64,000 bases of DNA from Massilia sp. Root351 (lineage in GTDB: Bacteria; Pseudomonadota; Gammaproteobacteria; Burkholderiales; Burkholderiaceae_D). The position numbers and the translations under genes were made by a program. The notes below the pieces were generated by a model that was not told the origin of the DNA, did not search any database, and saw only the letters and a list, made by a program, of their open reading frames with translations. Positions 45,380-55,159 of the stretch are shown piece after piece; position 1 is the first letter of the stretch, and each line of letters opens with the position of its first letter. Location of the stretch: NCBI RefSeq assembly GCF_001425045.1, contig NZ_LMDJ01000012.1, positions 764,391 to 828,390 of the forward strand, given 5' to 3'.

Positions 45380-45952
45380 ATTGCTGTCCCTGCTGCCCGC
45401 GCTGCCCTTGTTGCTGCTGGGCGCCTGCGTGACGCCGGCCCCGCCGCCACCGCCGCCGCCGGTGATGGTGGCGCCGCCGCCAGTCGCGCCGCTGGCGCAA
45501 ACGCCGCTCACGCATGTCTCGCCGCAGGACGAGGCCGCGCCGCTGCTGGCCTACCATCAAAGCCTGCGCCGCATGGCGCAAGGCGAGCTGCTGAAAGAAC
45601 TGAGCGGCTTGAGCCTGCAGCAATCCACGCCCAAGCTGTCGCTGCAGATCGGCATGATCCTGATGCTCACACGCGGCACCGGCGACCTGGCGCGCGCGCA
45701 GGCGCAATTCGACAGCGTGGCCACGTCCAACGAGCAGGCGGCGCAATCGATCAAGCCGCTGGCGCAGCTGCTCTCGAGCCACTGCGCCGAGGCGCGCCGC
45801 CTGTCCGAGGCCAACGAGAAGCTCATCGCGCAGCTGAAGGAAAACCAGCGCAAGACCGAACAGCTGAACGATATGCTGGAGGGTTTGAAGGCGATCGAAC
45901 GCAACCTGCCGGTGCGGCCGCCGCCGCAATCGTCGGCGCAGGGAGGCCGCTG

Positions 45953-45953
<1 letters not shown>
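45369..45953 (+). CDS. qseG: QseG-like outer-membrane lipoprotein
   Basis: From the ATG at 45369 the 194-residue product has a lipoprotein signal with lipobox LLLLGAC (Cys near residue 18), a Pro-rich linker, a helical region and a C-terminal coiled coil (LSEANEKLIAQLKENQRKTE). In E. coli QseG is required for GlrK activity and lies between the kinase and regulator genes, as here. Sequence similarity is low, so the assignment rests mainly on position, lipobox and coiled coil. Confidence 0.8.
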
Positions 45954-47311
<1,358 letters not shown>

Positions 47312-47398
47312 GGCCGCTGGCAACCCGCCATGGCAGGCATGGCGCCGGCGGCCTGCGCGTTGCGCGCCCGGCGCGCGCCGCCAGTCCGCCCTGCGGCT

Positions 47399-49012
47399 TC
47401 ACCTGAGCGCCAGCGCCCGGCTGGAGGCCGGGTTGTGGGCATGCTGGCGCGCGGCGCCCGCTTCGATCTTGAACACGCTGACCGCCTGCGCCAGGCTGGC
47501 CGCCTGGTCTTGCATGGCCTTGGCGGCGGCCGCAGCCTGCTCGACCAGCGCCGCGTTCTGCTGCGTGACGTGGTCCATTTCGATGATCGCCTGGTTCACC
47601 TGTTCCACGCCGGTGGTCTGCTCGCCGCTGGCCAGCGCGATCTCGCCGATGATGGCGCTGACCCGCTGCACGCTCGCCACCACTTCCGTCATGGTGGCGC
47701 CAGCCTGGTCCACCAGTCTGGCGCCCAGGTCCACGCGTTCCACCGAGTCGCTGATCAGCGCCTTGATCTCCTTGGCCGCCGCGGCCGAGCGCTGCGCCAG
47801 GTTGCGCACTTCGGACGCCACCACCGCGAAGCCCCGGCCCTGCTCGCCCGCGCGCGCCGCTTCCACCGCCGCGTTCAGCGCCAGGATATTGGTCTGGAAG
47901 GCGATACCGTCGATCACGCCGGTGATGTCTTCGATCTTGCGCGACGCGTCATTGATGCCTTGCATGGTGGACACCACCTGCGCCACCACTTCGCCGCCGC
48001 GCACGGCCACGCTGGCCGCATTCGAGGCCAGCTGGTTGGCGTGGCGCGCGCTGTCGGCATTCTGCTTGACCGCCGAACTGATTTCCTCCATCGACGCGGC
48101 CGTTTCCTCCAGCACGCTGGCCTGGCTCTCGGTGCGCGAGCTCAAGTCCATATTGCCTTGCGCGATCTCGGCGCTGGCGGTGGCCACGCCATCGGCATCC
48201 TCGCGCACCGTGGCCACGATGCCCTGCAGGCTGGCCCGCATGTTTTCCAGCGCCTGCAGCAGCTGCGCCGTCTCGTCCTTGCCTTCCACCCGCATGGCCA
48301 CCGTCATGTCGCCCTCGCTCATGCGGTGCGCGCTGCCCACCGCCACCGCCAGCGGATTGGTCACGTGCCGGCTGACCGCAAAGCCGAGGAACACGCCCGC
48401 CGCCAGCCCGGCCAGCACCAGCACGATGGTGACGTTGCGGCTGCCGGCGTACAGCTCCGTGTTGGCGTCGGCGACAGCTTTGGCTTCGCTTTCCTTGAGC
48501 TGGGACAGCTTGGTCATGGCCACGCCCAATTGCACGCTGGGCTGGACCACGTTGGCGCGCATGTATTGCTGCAGTTCGCTGTCGGCGTGCATCTCGCTGC
48601 TCTTGATGCGTCCCATCAGCCCGTCGGCGGCCGCCTGGTCGGCACGAATGACGTCCTGCAGCTGCGCCACCTGGCGGCGCCCCTCTTCTGTCGTAAACAA
48701 AGGGCTCGCCTTTTCGATAAAGGCCTGGCTCTTGGCGCGGCCATCCGCGATGCGGCCCCAGGCGTTGTCGCGCTCGGCCTGGCTGGTGGCGAGGATGGCG
48801 TCGCGCAGGCCGACCACGGCCTTCAGGCGCTCCACATTGGCCTCCTTGAAGTATGACAGGCCCATCAATTCCTTCTGGTAAAGACGGGTGTCGGCGTCGC
48901 TGATGCGCTTCATGTTGTAGATGGCATAGGCGCCCAGCAGCGCGCCTATCGTGGCCACCGCGATGAATGCCAGCACCAGCTTGGTAGAAGTCTTGTAGTT
49001 GGACAATTGCAT
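47399..49012 (-). CDS. Methyl-accepting chemotaxis protein
   Basis: The 537-residue receptor has two membrane helices (about residues 11-30 and 190-212) flanking a four-helix periplasmic sensor, a HAMP domain and the signalling hairpin (IDGIAFQTNILALNAAVEAA, GRGFAVVASEVRNLAQRS). Glu/Gln-rich helices could carry methylation sites. It is the class fed into CheA-CheW arrays; no che genes are adjacent. Its start faces the BON-gene control region, and the first GlrR site is about 70 bp upstream of its ATG, so co-regulation is possible. Confidence 0.92.
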   Translation of the reverse strand: MQLSNYKTSTKLVLAFIAVATIGALLGAYAIYNMKRISDADTRLYQKELMGLSYFKEANVERLKAVVGLRDAILATSQAERDNAWGRIADGRAKSQAFIEKASPLFTTEEGRRQVAQLQDVIRADQAAADGLMGRIKSSEMHADSELQQYMRANVVQPSVQLGVAMTKLSQLKESEAKAVADANTELYAGSRNVTIVLVLAGLAAGVFLGFAVSRHVTNPLAVAVGSAHRMSEGDMTVAMRVEGKDETAQLLQALENMRASLQGIVATVREDADGVATASAEIAQGNMDLSSRTESQASVLEETAASMEEISSAVKQNADSARHANQLASNAASVAVRGGEVVAQVVSTMQGINDASRKIEDITGVIDGIAFQTNILALNAAVEAARAGEQGRGFAVVASEVRNLAQRSAAAAKEIKALISDSVERVDLGARLVDQAGATMTEVVASVQRVSAIIGEIALASGEQTTGVEQVNQAIIEMDHVTQQNAALVEQAAAAAKAMQDQAASLAQAVSVFKIEAGAARQHAHNPASSRALALR

Positions 49013-49082
49013 GAGCAGGTCTCCTTGGGTGGGTGTTCAGACTCTACCCAATCGCCGCGCGCCGAGCCATAGCCTTTTTTTC

Positions 49083-49100
49083 TGTCGTTGCGTGGCGACA
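49083..49100. promoter_or_regulatory. GlrR-type binding site 1
   Basis: TGTC at 49083-49086 and GACA at 49097-49100 are separated by exactly 10 bp, a perfect match to the TGTC-N10-GACA consensus of E. coli GlrR. The site is embedded in a longer perfect inverted repeat (11-bp arms, about 49077-49106). Its centre is about 185 bp upstream of the predicted sigma-54 transcription start. Confidence 0.7.
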
Positions 49101-49148
49101 GAAAAATGTCCTTGTTATTCAGTGACTTATGAAAATCGCTTGGGAAGC

Positions 49149-49166
49149 TGTCGCCATATCACGACA
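49149..49166. promoter_or_regulatory. GlrR-type binding site 2
   Basis: TGTC at 49149-49152 and GACA at 49163-49166 are again separated by 10 bp. The centre-to-centre distance to site 1 is 66 bp, and to the predicted transcription start about 119 bp. An upstream pair of this kind is normal for sigma-54 activators. Confidence 0.7.
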
Positions 49167-49218
49167 AATCATGTGGTGAATCTGCTGCCTGTCGGCAAGT
49201 TAATCTTGGCAAATTTAC

Positions 49219-49231
49219 CAAACCCTTGATT
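49219..49231 (-). promoter_or_regulatory. IHF-type site
   Basis: On the minus strand AATCAAGGGTTTG matches the IHF consensus WATCAA-N4-TTR at every specified base. It lies between the two GlrR-type sites and the sigma-54 promoter, where an IHF bend would bring bound activator to the polymerase. Confidence 0.5.
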
Positions 49232-49250
49232 TTATTGGAGTTTTTAGAGC

Positions 49251-49265
49251 TGGCACACCGCTTGC
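49251..49265 (+). promoter_or_regulatory. Sigma-54 (RpoN) promoter of the BON-domain gene
   Basis: TGGCACACCGCTTGC followed by A fits the -24/-12 consensus TGGCAC-N5-TTGC exactly. The predicted start is near 49277, leaving a 46-base leader to the ATG at 49323 with a GGAG ribosome binding site at 49311-49314. The upstream GlrR-type and IHF-type sites complete a typical enhancer-dependent promoter. Confidence 0.82.
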
Positions 49266-49322
49266 AATAGGATGGATAACGTCACAAGGCGTTCCTTTAA
49301 AAACCTTTATGGAGTAGCAAAC

Positions 49323-49649
49323 ATGACGAATACCAAAATGATCACCCGCCTGCTGGCCGCCGCCACCCTGACCGCCGCTTCGATTACCGCCGCCTACGCC
49401 GTGCCACAGCAAGAAGGCGCGATGGCTGGCGTCGGCACTGCCGCCACCGCCACCGACAGCGCGCTGAGCAAGAAAGTCCAGGCCGCGCTGGGTGACTACA
49501 AAGGCGTGGGCGTTACCGCTGCCCAGGGCGTGGTCACGCTGACCGGCCAAGTCGCCAACACCGATATCGGCACCAAAGCTATCCAGGCCGCCTCCGCCGT
49601 TGAAGGCGTGAAGGAAGTGAAAAGCGAACTGACCGTCGCCAGCAAGTAA
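49323..49649 (+). CDS. Periplasmic BON-domain protein (OsmY-like)
   Basis: The 108-residue protein begins at the ATG at 49323, preceded by GGAG; an open frame to 49272 starts at the predicted transcript end and is rejected. It has a Sec signal peptide (LLAAATLTAASITAAYA) and one BON domain (LSKKVQAALGDYKGVGVTAA, GVVTLTGQVANTDIG). BON proteins bind phospholipid or envelope surfaces and are often induced by envelope or osmotic stress. The control region shows sigma-54 and GlrR-type sites, so it is probably an output of the GlrKR system next door. A terminator follows at 49721. Confidence 0.9.
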   Translation: MTNTKMITRLLAAATLTAASITAAYAVPQQEGAMAGVGTAATATDSALSKKVQAALGDYKGVGVTAAQGVVTLTGQVANTDIGTKAIQAASAVEGVKEVKSELTVASK

Positions 49650-49720
49650 TCAAGTTGTAGCGAAGTTTTTGTAGCACCCGCAGTTGATGTTGTAGTACCT
49701 ACCCAGAGTAAGACCTTTTC

Positions 49721-49756
49721 GCCGGGCCGCGTTTCGCGCAGCCCGGCTATTTTTTT
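49721..49756 (+). terminator. Rho-independent terminator after the BON gene
   Basis: GCCGGGC (49721-49727) and GCCCGGC (49741-49747) form a stem with an inner CGCG...CGCG extension, followed by TATTTTTTT (49748-49756). The stem overlaps the stop codon of the convergent beta-helix gene, so on the other strand it lies within that gene's end. Confidence 0.8.
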
Positions 49757-51045
49757 GCCTGTGCGCGCGGCTCGAACGCGCCCAGGCCCGGCGCGGCGCC
49801 ACTGAACGGCAGCCCGACGTCCACGCCTTGGGCTGTCAGCGCGCTGCCGGCGCGCGGCCGGTAGTTGGGCAGGACGGGCAGGCTGCCGTCTGCCTGGCGC
49901 GGGGCATCCCAGCCTGCGGCGGAGACGCTGTCGAAGTCGGTATCGCGCAGGGTGAGCGGCAGGGTCCAACTGTTGTGGGCCTGGTCGGCGCCGGCGGCAT
50001 TGCGCACGGTGCGGCCGATGTTGTTGCGCAGCAGGCCGAAACTGGCGGGCGCGCCGTCCGGGGCGATGCCGCGCATGTCGTAGTCGGCGCCGTTGCCGAA
50101 GGCGGTGTTGTTGAAGAACTCGAGCGCCAGCGGGTGGTGGTTGGCGTAGAAGCCTGCGGCCTTGTTGTTGAAGGCAACCGAGAAGCGCACGGTGTGCTTG
50201 ACGCCGTTGGCCGCGTACACGCCGCCGTAGCCGCCGGCCTTGATGCCGTTGCCGTTGCCTGCCGCCAGCGGTGTGGCGGTGCCGGGCAGGTAGCCGTGCT
50301 GCCAGGCCCACGAATACTCTATCGTCACCGGGGAATAGGCTTTGATGAGGTCGAAGCCGTCGTCGGTGTTGGCCCACGCGCGGCAGCCGCGGAACACGTT
50401 GCCGGGCTGGTTGGCCTTGATGTGGGCGCCGAAACCGTCGGCACTCTGCCCTGCGCCGTTGGACGTGTAGGGGTCGTAGTTGTGGTGCGAGTCGCTGTTC
50501 AGCACGAGGTTGTGGCTGCCGTCGGCGATGAATACGCCGGGGCCCATGTTGTGGTGGGCGTCGAGCTGTTCGAACACGTTGTGGCTGCCCTTGATCCACA
50601 GGCCCCAGGATTCGTGGTTCAGGCGGTTTTCCGGCTGCTGCGGCGCGCCGGTGATTTCCAGGCCTTTCAGGTGCAGCCAGCTGGCCGAGACGTTGATGCC
50701 TTTCACGCGGCAGTCGTCCTTCATGGCGGAAAAGTCGAACACCGGCGTTTCGCCGGGGTAGGCCCAGTAGCGGATGGGGGCGCCTTCGCTGCCGCTTTTA
50801 TTGAGCGTGACGGCGTCCACCACGGCGGTGCGGCTGGCGCACGCTGTGGTGGCGGCGCTATAGGCGTAGCGGCCGCCGCGCAGGTAAACGGTGTCGCCGG
50901 GCGCGGCGGCGCCCTGGGCGCGGGCGATGGAGCGCCAGGGGGCGTCCTGCGCGCCGCTGGCGGCGTCGTTGCCGGCGGGAGAAACGTACCAGGTGGCGGC
51001 GCTGGCGTGGCCGGCGGCCAGTAGCAGCAAGATCAGTGGCTTCAA
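49747..51045 (-). CDS. Right-handed beta-helix protein (PL9-type polysaccharide lyase-like)
   Basis: The exported protein has a signal peptide (KPLILLLLAAGHASA) followed by a parallel beta-helix fold (TWYVSPAGNDAASGAQDAPW, AQGAAAPGDTVYLRGG, GVFIADGSHNLVLNSDSH). These features match PL9 pectate lyases such as PelX. The start is uncertain: a TTG at 51045 has a GGAG 8 bases upstream and puts Lys next to the start of the signal; a GTG at 51078 gives 443 residues instead of 432. The activity and substrate are inferred. It is isolated between two terminators. Confidence 0.8.
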   Translation of the reverse strand: MKPLILLLLAAGHASAATWYVSPAGNDAASGAQDAPWRSIARAQGAAAPGDTVYLRGGRYAYSAATTACASRTAVVDAVTLNKSGSEGAPIRYWAYPGETPVFDFSAMKDDCRVKGINVSASWLHLKGLEITGAPQQPENRLNHESWGLWIKGSHNVFEQLDAHHNMGPGVFIADGSHNLVLNSDSHHNYDPYTSNGAGQSADGFGAHIKANQPGNVFRGCRAWANTDDGFDLIKAYSPVTIEYSWAWQHGYLPGTATPLAAGNGNGIKAGGYGGVYAANGVKHTVRFSVAFNNKAAGFYANHHPLALEFFNNTAFGNGADYDMRGIAPDGAPASFGLLRNNIGRTVRNAAGADQAHNSWTLPLTLRDTDFDSVSAAGWDAPRQADGSLPVLPNYRPRAGSALTAQGVDVGLPFSGAAPGLGAFEPRAQAKK

Positions 51046-51122
51046 GGCGGGCTCCGGTGAGAGCGCCAAGGTTAGCACCTGGCGCCGGCGGCGGATGATC
51101 GAGTTGCTGATTATTGCGGGCG

Positions 51123-51147
51123 AAAAAAAGGCGAGCCCAGGCTCGCC
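51123..51147 (-). terminator. Rho-independent terminator after hom
   Basis: On the minus strand an 8-bp stem GGCGAGCC/GGCTCGCC (51130-51147) with a two-base loop is followed by seven T residues. It lies 22 bp after the hom stop codon and ends the alaA-hom transcription, since no thrC follows. Confidence 0.85.
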
Positions 51148-51169
51148 TCTGATCTCAAGCGACAGCGGC

Positions 51170-52492
51170 TCAGCTCAGGTTTTCCAGGCGGATCTTGGTC
51201 ACGTTGCCCACCACGGTGGACAGCCCTTCCATCTTGGCGATGGCGGCGTTGACGTTCTTCTCCTGGGTCTGGTGGGTCAGGATGATGATATCGGTGCGGG
51301 TCTCGTTGTCGCCAGGTTCCTTCTGCATCATGGCGTCGATCGAGATGGCGCCATCGGCCAGGATGCGGGTCAGGTCGGCCAGCACGCCCGGCTGGTCCAC
51401 CACGTGCAGGCGCAGATAGTAGCTGGTGGTGATCTCGGACATCGGCAGGATCTGGATGTCGGTCATGGCGTTCGGCTGGAACGCCAGGTGCGGCACGCGG
51501 TGCTCCGGGTCGGCCGTGGCCAGGCGGGTGATGTCGACCAGGTCGGCAATCACGGCCGAGGCGGTCGGTTCGGCGCCTGCGCCCTTGCCGTAGTACAGCG
51601 TGGCGCCCACCGCGTCGCCCTGCACCAGCACCGCGTTCATGGCGCCTTCCACGTTGGCGATCAGGCGCTTGGCCGGGATCAGCGTCGGGTGCACGCGCAG
51701 CTCGATGCCTTCCACGCCGTTGACCTTGGCGCGCTTGGCGATGCCCAGCAGCTTGATGCGGTAGCCCAACTGCTCGGCGTACTTGATGTCCACCGCCGCC
51801 AGCTTGGAAATGCCTTCCACGTGCGCCTTGTCGAACTGCACCGGGATGCCGAAGGCAATGGCCGACATGATGGTGGCCTTGTGCGCCGCGTCCACGCCTT
51901 CGATGTCGAAGGTGGGGTCGGCTTCGGCGTAGCCCAGTTCCTGCGCCTGTTTCAGCACGGTAGCGAAGTCCAGGCCCTTGTCGCGCATCTCGGACAGGAT
52001 GAAGTTGGTGGTGCCGTTGATGATGCCGGCAAACCAGTCGATGCGGTTGGCGGTCAGGCCTTCGCGCAGCGCCTTGATGATGGGGATGCCCCCGGCCACG
52101 GCCGCTTCGAACGCCACCATCACGCCCTTTTCCTGGGCCGCGGCGAAGATTTCATTGCCATGCACGGCCAGCAGCGCCTTGTTGGCGGTGACCACGTGCT
52201 TGCCGTTGGCGATGGCTTGCAGCACCAGCGCCTTGGCTTCGTCGTAGCCGCCGATCAGCTCGACGACGATATCGATTTCCGGATCGTTGACGATGTCGAA
52301 CGGGCTGGCGACCACTTTCACTTTGCCGCCAGTGCGCTGCTTGGCGCGTTCCAGGTTGCGGGCCGAGACGGCCACCACTTCAATGCCGCGCCCGGCGCGG
52401 CGGCGAATCTCTTCCTGGTTGCGTTCCAGTACGTTGAACGTGCCGGAGCCGACATTGCCGACACCTAACAGGCCTACTTTGATGGGTTTCAT
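51170..52492 (-). CDS. hom: Homoserine dehydrogenase
   Basis: The 440-residue enzyme reduces aspartate semialdehyde to homoserine with NAD(P)H in the threonine, methionine and isoleucine pathway. It has the nucleotide-binding GLLGVGNVGSGTFNVL start, the catalytic region GIINGTTNFILSEM and a C-terminal ACT domain (YYLRLHVVDQPGVLADLTRI) for feedback control by threonine. alaA lies 53 bp upstream on the same strand. thrC, often next to hom in related bacteria, is not found downstream. Confidence 0.95.
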   Translation of the reverse strand: MKPIKVGLLGVGNVGSGTFNVLERNQEEIRRRAGRGIEVVAVSARNLERAKQRTGGKVKVVASPFDIVNDPEIDIVVELIGGYDEAKALVLQAIANGKHVVTANKALLAVHGNEIFAAAQEKGVMVAFEAAVAGGIPIIKALREGLTANRIDWFAGIINGTTNFILSEMRDKGLDFATVLKQAQELGYAEADPTFDIEGVDAAHKATIMSAIAFGIPVQFDKAHVEGISKLAAVDIKYAEQLGYRIKLLGIAKRAKVNGVEGIELRVHPTLIPAKRLIANVEGAMNAVLVQGDAVGATLYYGKGAGAEPTASAVIADLVDITRLATADPEHRVPHLAFQPNAMTDIQILPMSEITTSYYLRLHVVDQPGVLADLTRILADGAISIDAMMQKEPGDNETRTDIIILTHQTQEKNVNAAIAKMEGLSTVVGNVTKIRLENLS

Positions 52493-52545
52493 AATGGTGA
52501 GTTCCTTGCAGCACGGCCGGCGGCGCCGGCCCGGCGCTGTGATTA

Positions 52546-53778
52546 TCAGATGGGGCTGCCGTGGCGCTTGCGATAGCCTTCCATGAAGCGCGCGATACGT
52601 CCGAACGCTTCCGTCATGTCGTCGGTGTTCGGCAGGAACACGACGCGGAAGTGGTCGGGCGCAATCCAGTTGAATCCGGTGCCCTGGACTATCAGTACTT
52701 TGGTTTCTGCCAGCAAGTCGTAGGCGAATTGCTGGTCGTCCGCGATCGGATAGATCTTCGGATCAAGACGCGGGAACATGTACAGCGCGGCTTTCGGCTT
52801 GACGCAAGTGACGCCCGGAATGTCGGTCAGCAGCTTGTAAGCCAGATCGCGTTGCTTTAACAGGCGCCCGCCGGGGCCCACCAGGTCTTGTATGCTCTGG
52901 TAGCCGCCGAGCGCAGTCTGGATGGCAAACTGGCCCGGCGCGTTTGCGCACAAACGCATCGAGGCCAGCATGTTCAGGCCCTCGATGTAATCTTTTGCAT
53001 GGCGTTTCTCGCCGGAGACCACCATCCAGCCGGCACGGTAGCCGCAGGCGCGGTAGTTCTTCGACAGGCCGTTGAAGGTGACCATCAGCACGTCGTCCGC
53101 CAGCGAGGCGATCGAGGTATGCTGCGCTTCGTCGTACAGCACCTTGTCGTAGATCTCGTCGGCGTAGATGATGAGCTGGTGCTGGCGCGCCAGTTCGATG
53201 ATCTGCAGCAGGATCTCGTCCGGATACAGCGCGCCGGTCGGATTGTTCGGGTTGATGACCACGATGGCCTTGGTGTTGCTGGTGATCTTGCGGCGCATGT
53301 CCTCGATGTCGGGGAACCAGTCCTGCTGCTCGTCGCACACATAGTGCACCGGGGTGCCGCCGGACAGGCTCACGGCGGCGGTCCACAGCGGATAGTCGGG
53401 CGCCGGCACCAGCACTTCGTCGCCGGTGTTGAGCAGCGCGTTCATCGACATCACGATCAGTTCGGACGCGCCATTGCCCAGGTAGATATCGTCGATGCCC
53501 ACGCCGGCGATATTCTTGCCCTGCGTGTAATGCATGACCGCCTTGCGCGGCGCGAACATGCCCTTGGAATCGGTGTAGCCGGCCGCGCCATGCAGGTTGA
53601 CCATCATGTCGTGGACGATTTCGTCCGGCGGATCGAAGCCGAACACCGCCAGGTTGCCGATGTTGAGCTTGGTGATCTTGTGGCCTTCCTCTTCCATCTG
53701 CCGCGCCTTCTCCGGCACGGGACCGCGGATTTCATAGCAAACTTCGGCCAGCTTGTTCGACTTGTTAATCGGTCGCAA
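52546..53778 (-). CDS. alaA: Alanine-forming aminotransferase AlaA
   Basis: The 410-residue PLP enzyme matches E. coli AlaA along its length (KSNKLAEVCYEIRGPVPEKA, ELIVMSMNALLNTGDEVLVP, the PLP Lys region NGLSKNYRACGYRAGW). It transfers amino groups between glutamate and pyruvate and has a known neighbour in hom in betaproteobacteria. The start codon ATG at 53778 begins the conserved segment. One small difference is GNLAVFGFDPP, where most relatives have GNPAPFGF. Confidence 0.93.
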   Translation of the reverse strand: MRPINKSNKLAEVCYEIRGPVPEKARQMEEEGHKITKLNIGNLAVFGFDPPDEIVHDMMVNLHGAAGYTDSKGMFAPRKAVMHYTQGKNIAGVGIDDIYLGNGASELIVMSMNALLNTGDEVLVPAPDYPLWTAAVSLSGGTPVHYVCDEQQDWFPDIEDMRRKITSNTKAIVVINPNNPTGALYPDEILLQIIELARQHQLIIYADEIYDKVLYDEAQHTSIASLADDVLMVTFNGLSKNYRACGYRAGWMVVSGEKRHAKDYIEGLNMLASMRLCANAPGQFAIQTALGGYQSIQDLVGPGGRLLKQRDLAYKLLTDIPGVTCVKPKAALYMFPRLDPKIYPIADDQQFAYDLLAETKVLIVQGTGFNWIAPDHFRVVFLPNTDDMTEAFGRIARFMEGYRKRHGSPI

Positions 53779-53978
53779 AATCTAATCCTATCGAGATAAC
53801 GGGGCCCGTGGCGGGCGATGCGCGCAAATGGTGCATTGCGAAAATACCCATTCTGCCGAAACCGCTTGATTAAATCAACCTTCGCGGGCCGCAGATCAAG
53901 GGAAAACGTTACAATAACGGTCTGAATCGCGTGCCTTTACGCCACTTTACGTACAGATACTTACGCATAAACTTTATT

Positions 53979-54356
53979 ATGAAGCTCCACCCCAACAGCA
54001 CCCAGGCCTACCAGACCGTCACCGGCTACTTCGCCGGCGGCGTGGAAATCAACGCCCAGCCTTACGACTACAGCCTGATCGTGCTGCCGGAAACGCCGCC
54101 GCGCGCCTGGCCGGTGGCCGGTTTCGAGCAGCTGACGGTCGAGCATTTCGAGCAGCTGCTGGCCGACACGCCCGACGTGGTCATCCTCGGCACCGGCGAG
54201 CGCCAGCGCTTCGTGCATCCGAAGCTGAGCGCCCCGCTGGTGAACAAGCACATCGGCGTGGAGTGCATGGACACCAACGCCGCCTGCCGCACCTACAACA
54301 TCCTGATGGCCGAAGGCCGCAAGGTGACGCTGGCACTGATCATCGAAAAGCAATAA
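53979..54356 (+). CDS. Mth938-like domain protein
   Basis: From the ATG at 53979 the 125-residue protein has the Mth938/NDUFAF3 fold (VEINAQPYDYSLIVLPE, DVVILGTGERQRFVHPKL, GVECMDTNAACRTYNILMAEGR split over its C-terminal half). Related proteins are associated with respiratory complex I assembly in eukaryotes; the bacterial role is unclear. An upstream frame to 53931 adds unconserved residues. It lies divergent from alaA and upstream of bcp. Confidence 0.85.
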   Translation: MKLHPNSTQAYQTVTGYFAGGVEINAQPYDYSLIVLPETPPRAWPVAGFEQLTVEHFEQLLADTPDVVILGTGERQRFVHPKLSAPLVNKHIGVECMDTNAACRTYNILMAEGRKVTLALIIEKQ

Positions 54357-54473
54357 CAAATATCAGCCGAACAAGCTTGAATAACAGTACATCATCCCCA
54401 TCTATGCGCCGCTGGGTACGCTGCCAGCGCCAACAATGCCCACGCACCAGCGCCACCGTCCAGGAGAGCACCT

Positions 54474-54938
54474 GTGGCTGATAGCCCATCCGTAGCAACC
54501 GTCGCCGACTTTTCCGCCGCCATGACCAGCGGCCAGACCTTCCAGTTGTCGGGCCGCCCGGCCAAGCACACCGTGCTATTCTTTTATCCGAAGGACAACA
54601 CCCCTGGTTGCACGACGGAAAACATGGCCTTCCGCGACCTGCACGAGCAGTTTCTGGCGGCCGGCGCCGAAATCTACGGCATCAGCCGCGACTCGCTGAA
54701 GTCGCACGAGAACTTCAAAGCCAAGCTGGGCCTGCCCTTCGAGCTGATTTCCGACCCCGACGAAGCCGTGTGCCAGGCCTTCGGCGTCATGAAGATGAAG
54801 CAGATGTACGGCAAGACCGTGCGCGGCGTCGAGCGCAGCACGTTTGTCATTGACGGTAGCGGCCGATTGGTGAAAGAATGGAGAGGCGTGAAGGTTCCTG
54901 GTCACGTCGATGAAGTACTGGAATTTGTCAAATCATAG
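54474..54938 (+). CDS. bcp: Thiol peroxidase (BCP-type peroxiredoxin)
   Basis: The 154-residue enzyme starts at a GTG with AGGAGA 9 bases before it. The peroxidatic Cys46 is in FFYPKDNTPGCTTENM. The resolving Cys usually five residues later is replaced by Met/Ala, and the only other Cys is Cys100 (EAVCQAFG), so a different resolution path (intermolecular, or via a thiol) is likely. It reduces hydroperoxides. It lies 118 bp after the Mth938-like gene. Confidence 0.93.
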   Translation: MADSPSVATVADFSAAMTSGQTFQLSGRPAKHTVLFFYPKDNTPGCTTENMAFRDLHEQFLAAGAEIYGISRDSLKSHENFKAKLGLPFELISDPDEAVCQAFGVMKMKQMYGKTVRGVERSTFVIDGSGRLVKEWRGVKVPGHVDEVLEFVKS

Positions 54939-54998
54939 AACGTAATACCTCTGACGCACCTACATTCGATTTTGAGTCTGCAAAGTTCTCCCACCAAC

Positions 54999-55053
54999 TG
55001 TACCAGGTGGCTGCGGCCACCAACCGGTACATTCAACGGGCGTTACCCGCCCG
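54999..55053. other. Two consecutive hairpins in the region before phoH
   Basis: The 220-bp region between bcp and the PhoH-family gene holds two hairpins: TGTACC-A-GGTGGC-TGCG-GCCACC-AACC-GGTACA (54999-55031), with a stem interrupted by small bulges, and CGGGCG-TTACC-CGCCCG (55037-55053). No T-tract follows, so neither is a standard terminator. They may belong to a structured leader or a small RNA; I see no coding frame or known riboswitch in this region. Confidence 0.4.
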
Positions 55054-55159
55054 CGGCAGTTCTTATATTTCTTTTCGTCAGCATCCACCCCATGCGCCGC
55101 TCCCTGCGGGACGTGTGCTATGGGCGGACCCTTCCAGCATTTTTTAGATCGAGATCCTG

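Noticed and set aside
47312..47398. Terminator between glrR and the chemotaxis receptor gene
   Set aside because: GC-rich inverted repeats are present but there is no T-tract, and I could not define a stem with confidence.
49190..49207. Third GlrR-type site
   Set aside because: TGTC at 49190 is present, but ten bases later the sequence is TCTT, so only one half-site matches.
51162..51176. Third copy of the palindromic arm (CGGCTCAGCTC)
   Set aside because: It is only an 11-base match and falls in the last codons of hom, without the core or the second arm.
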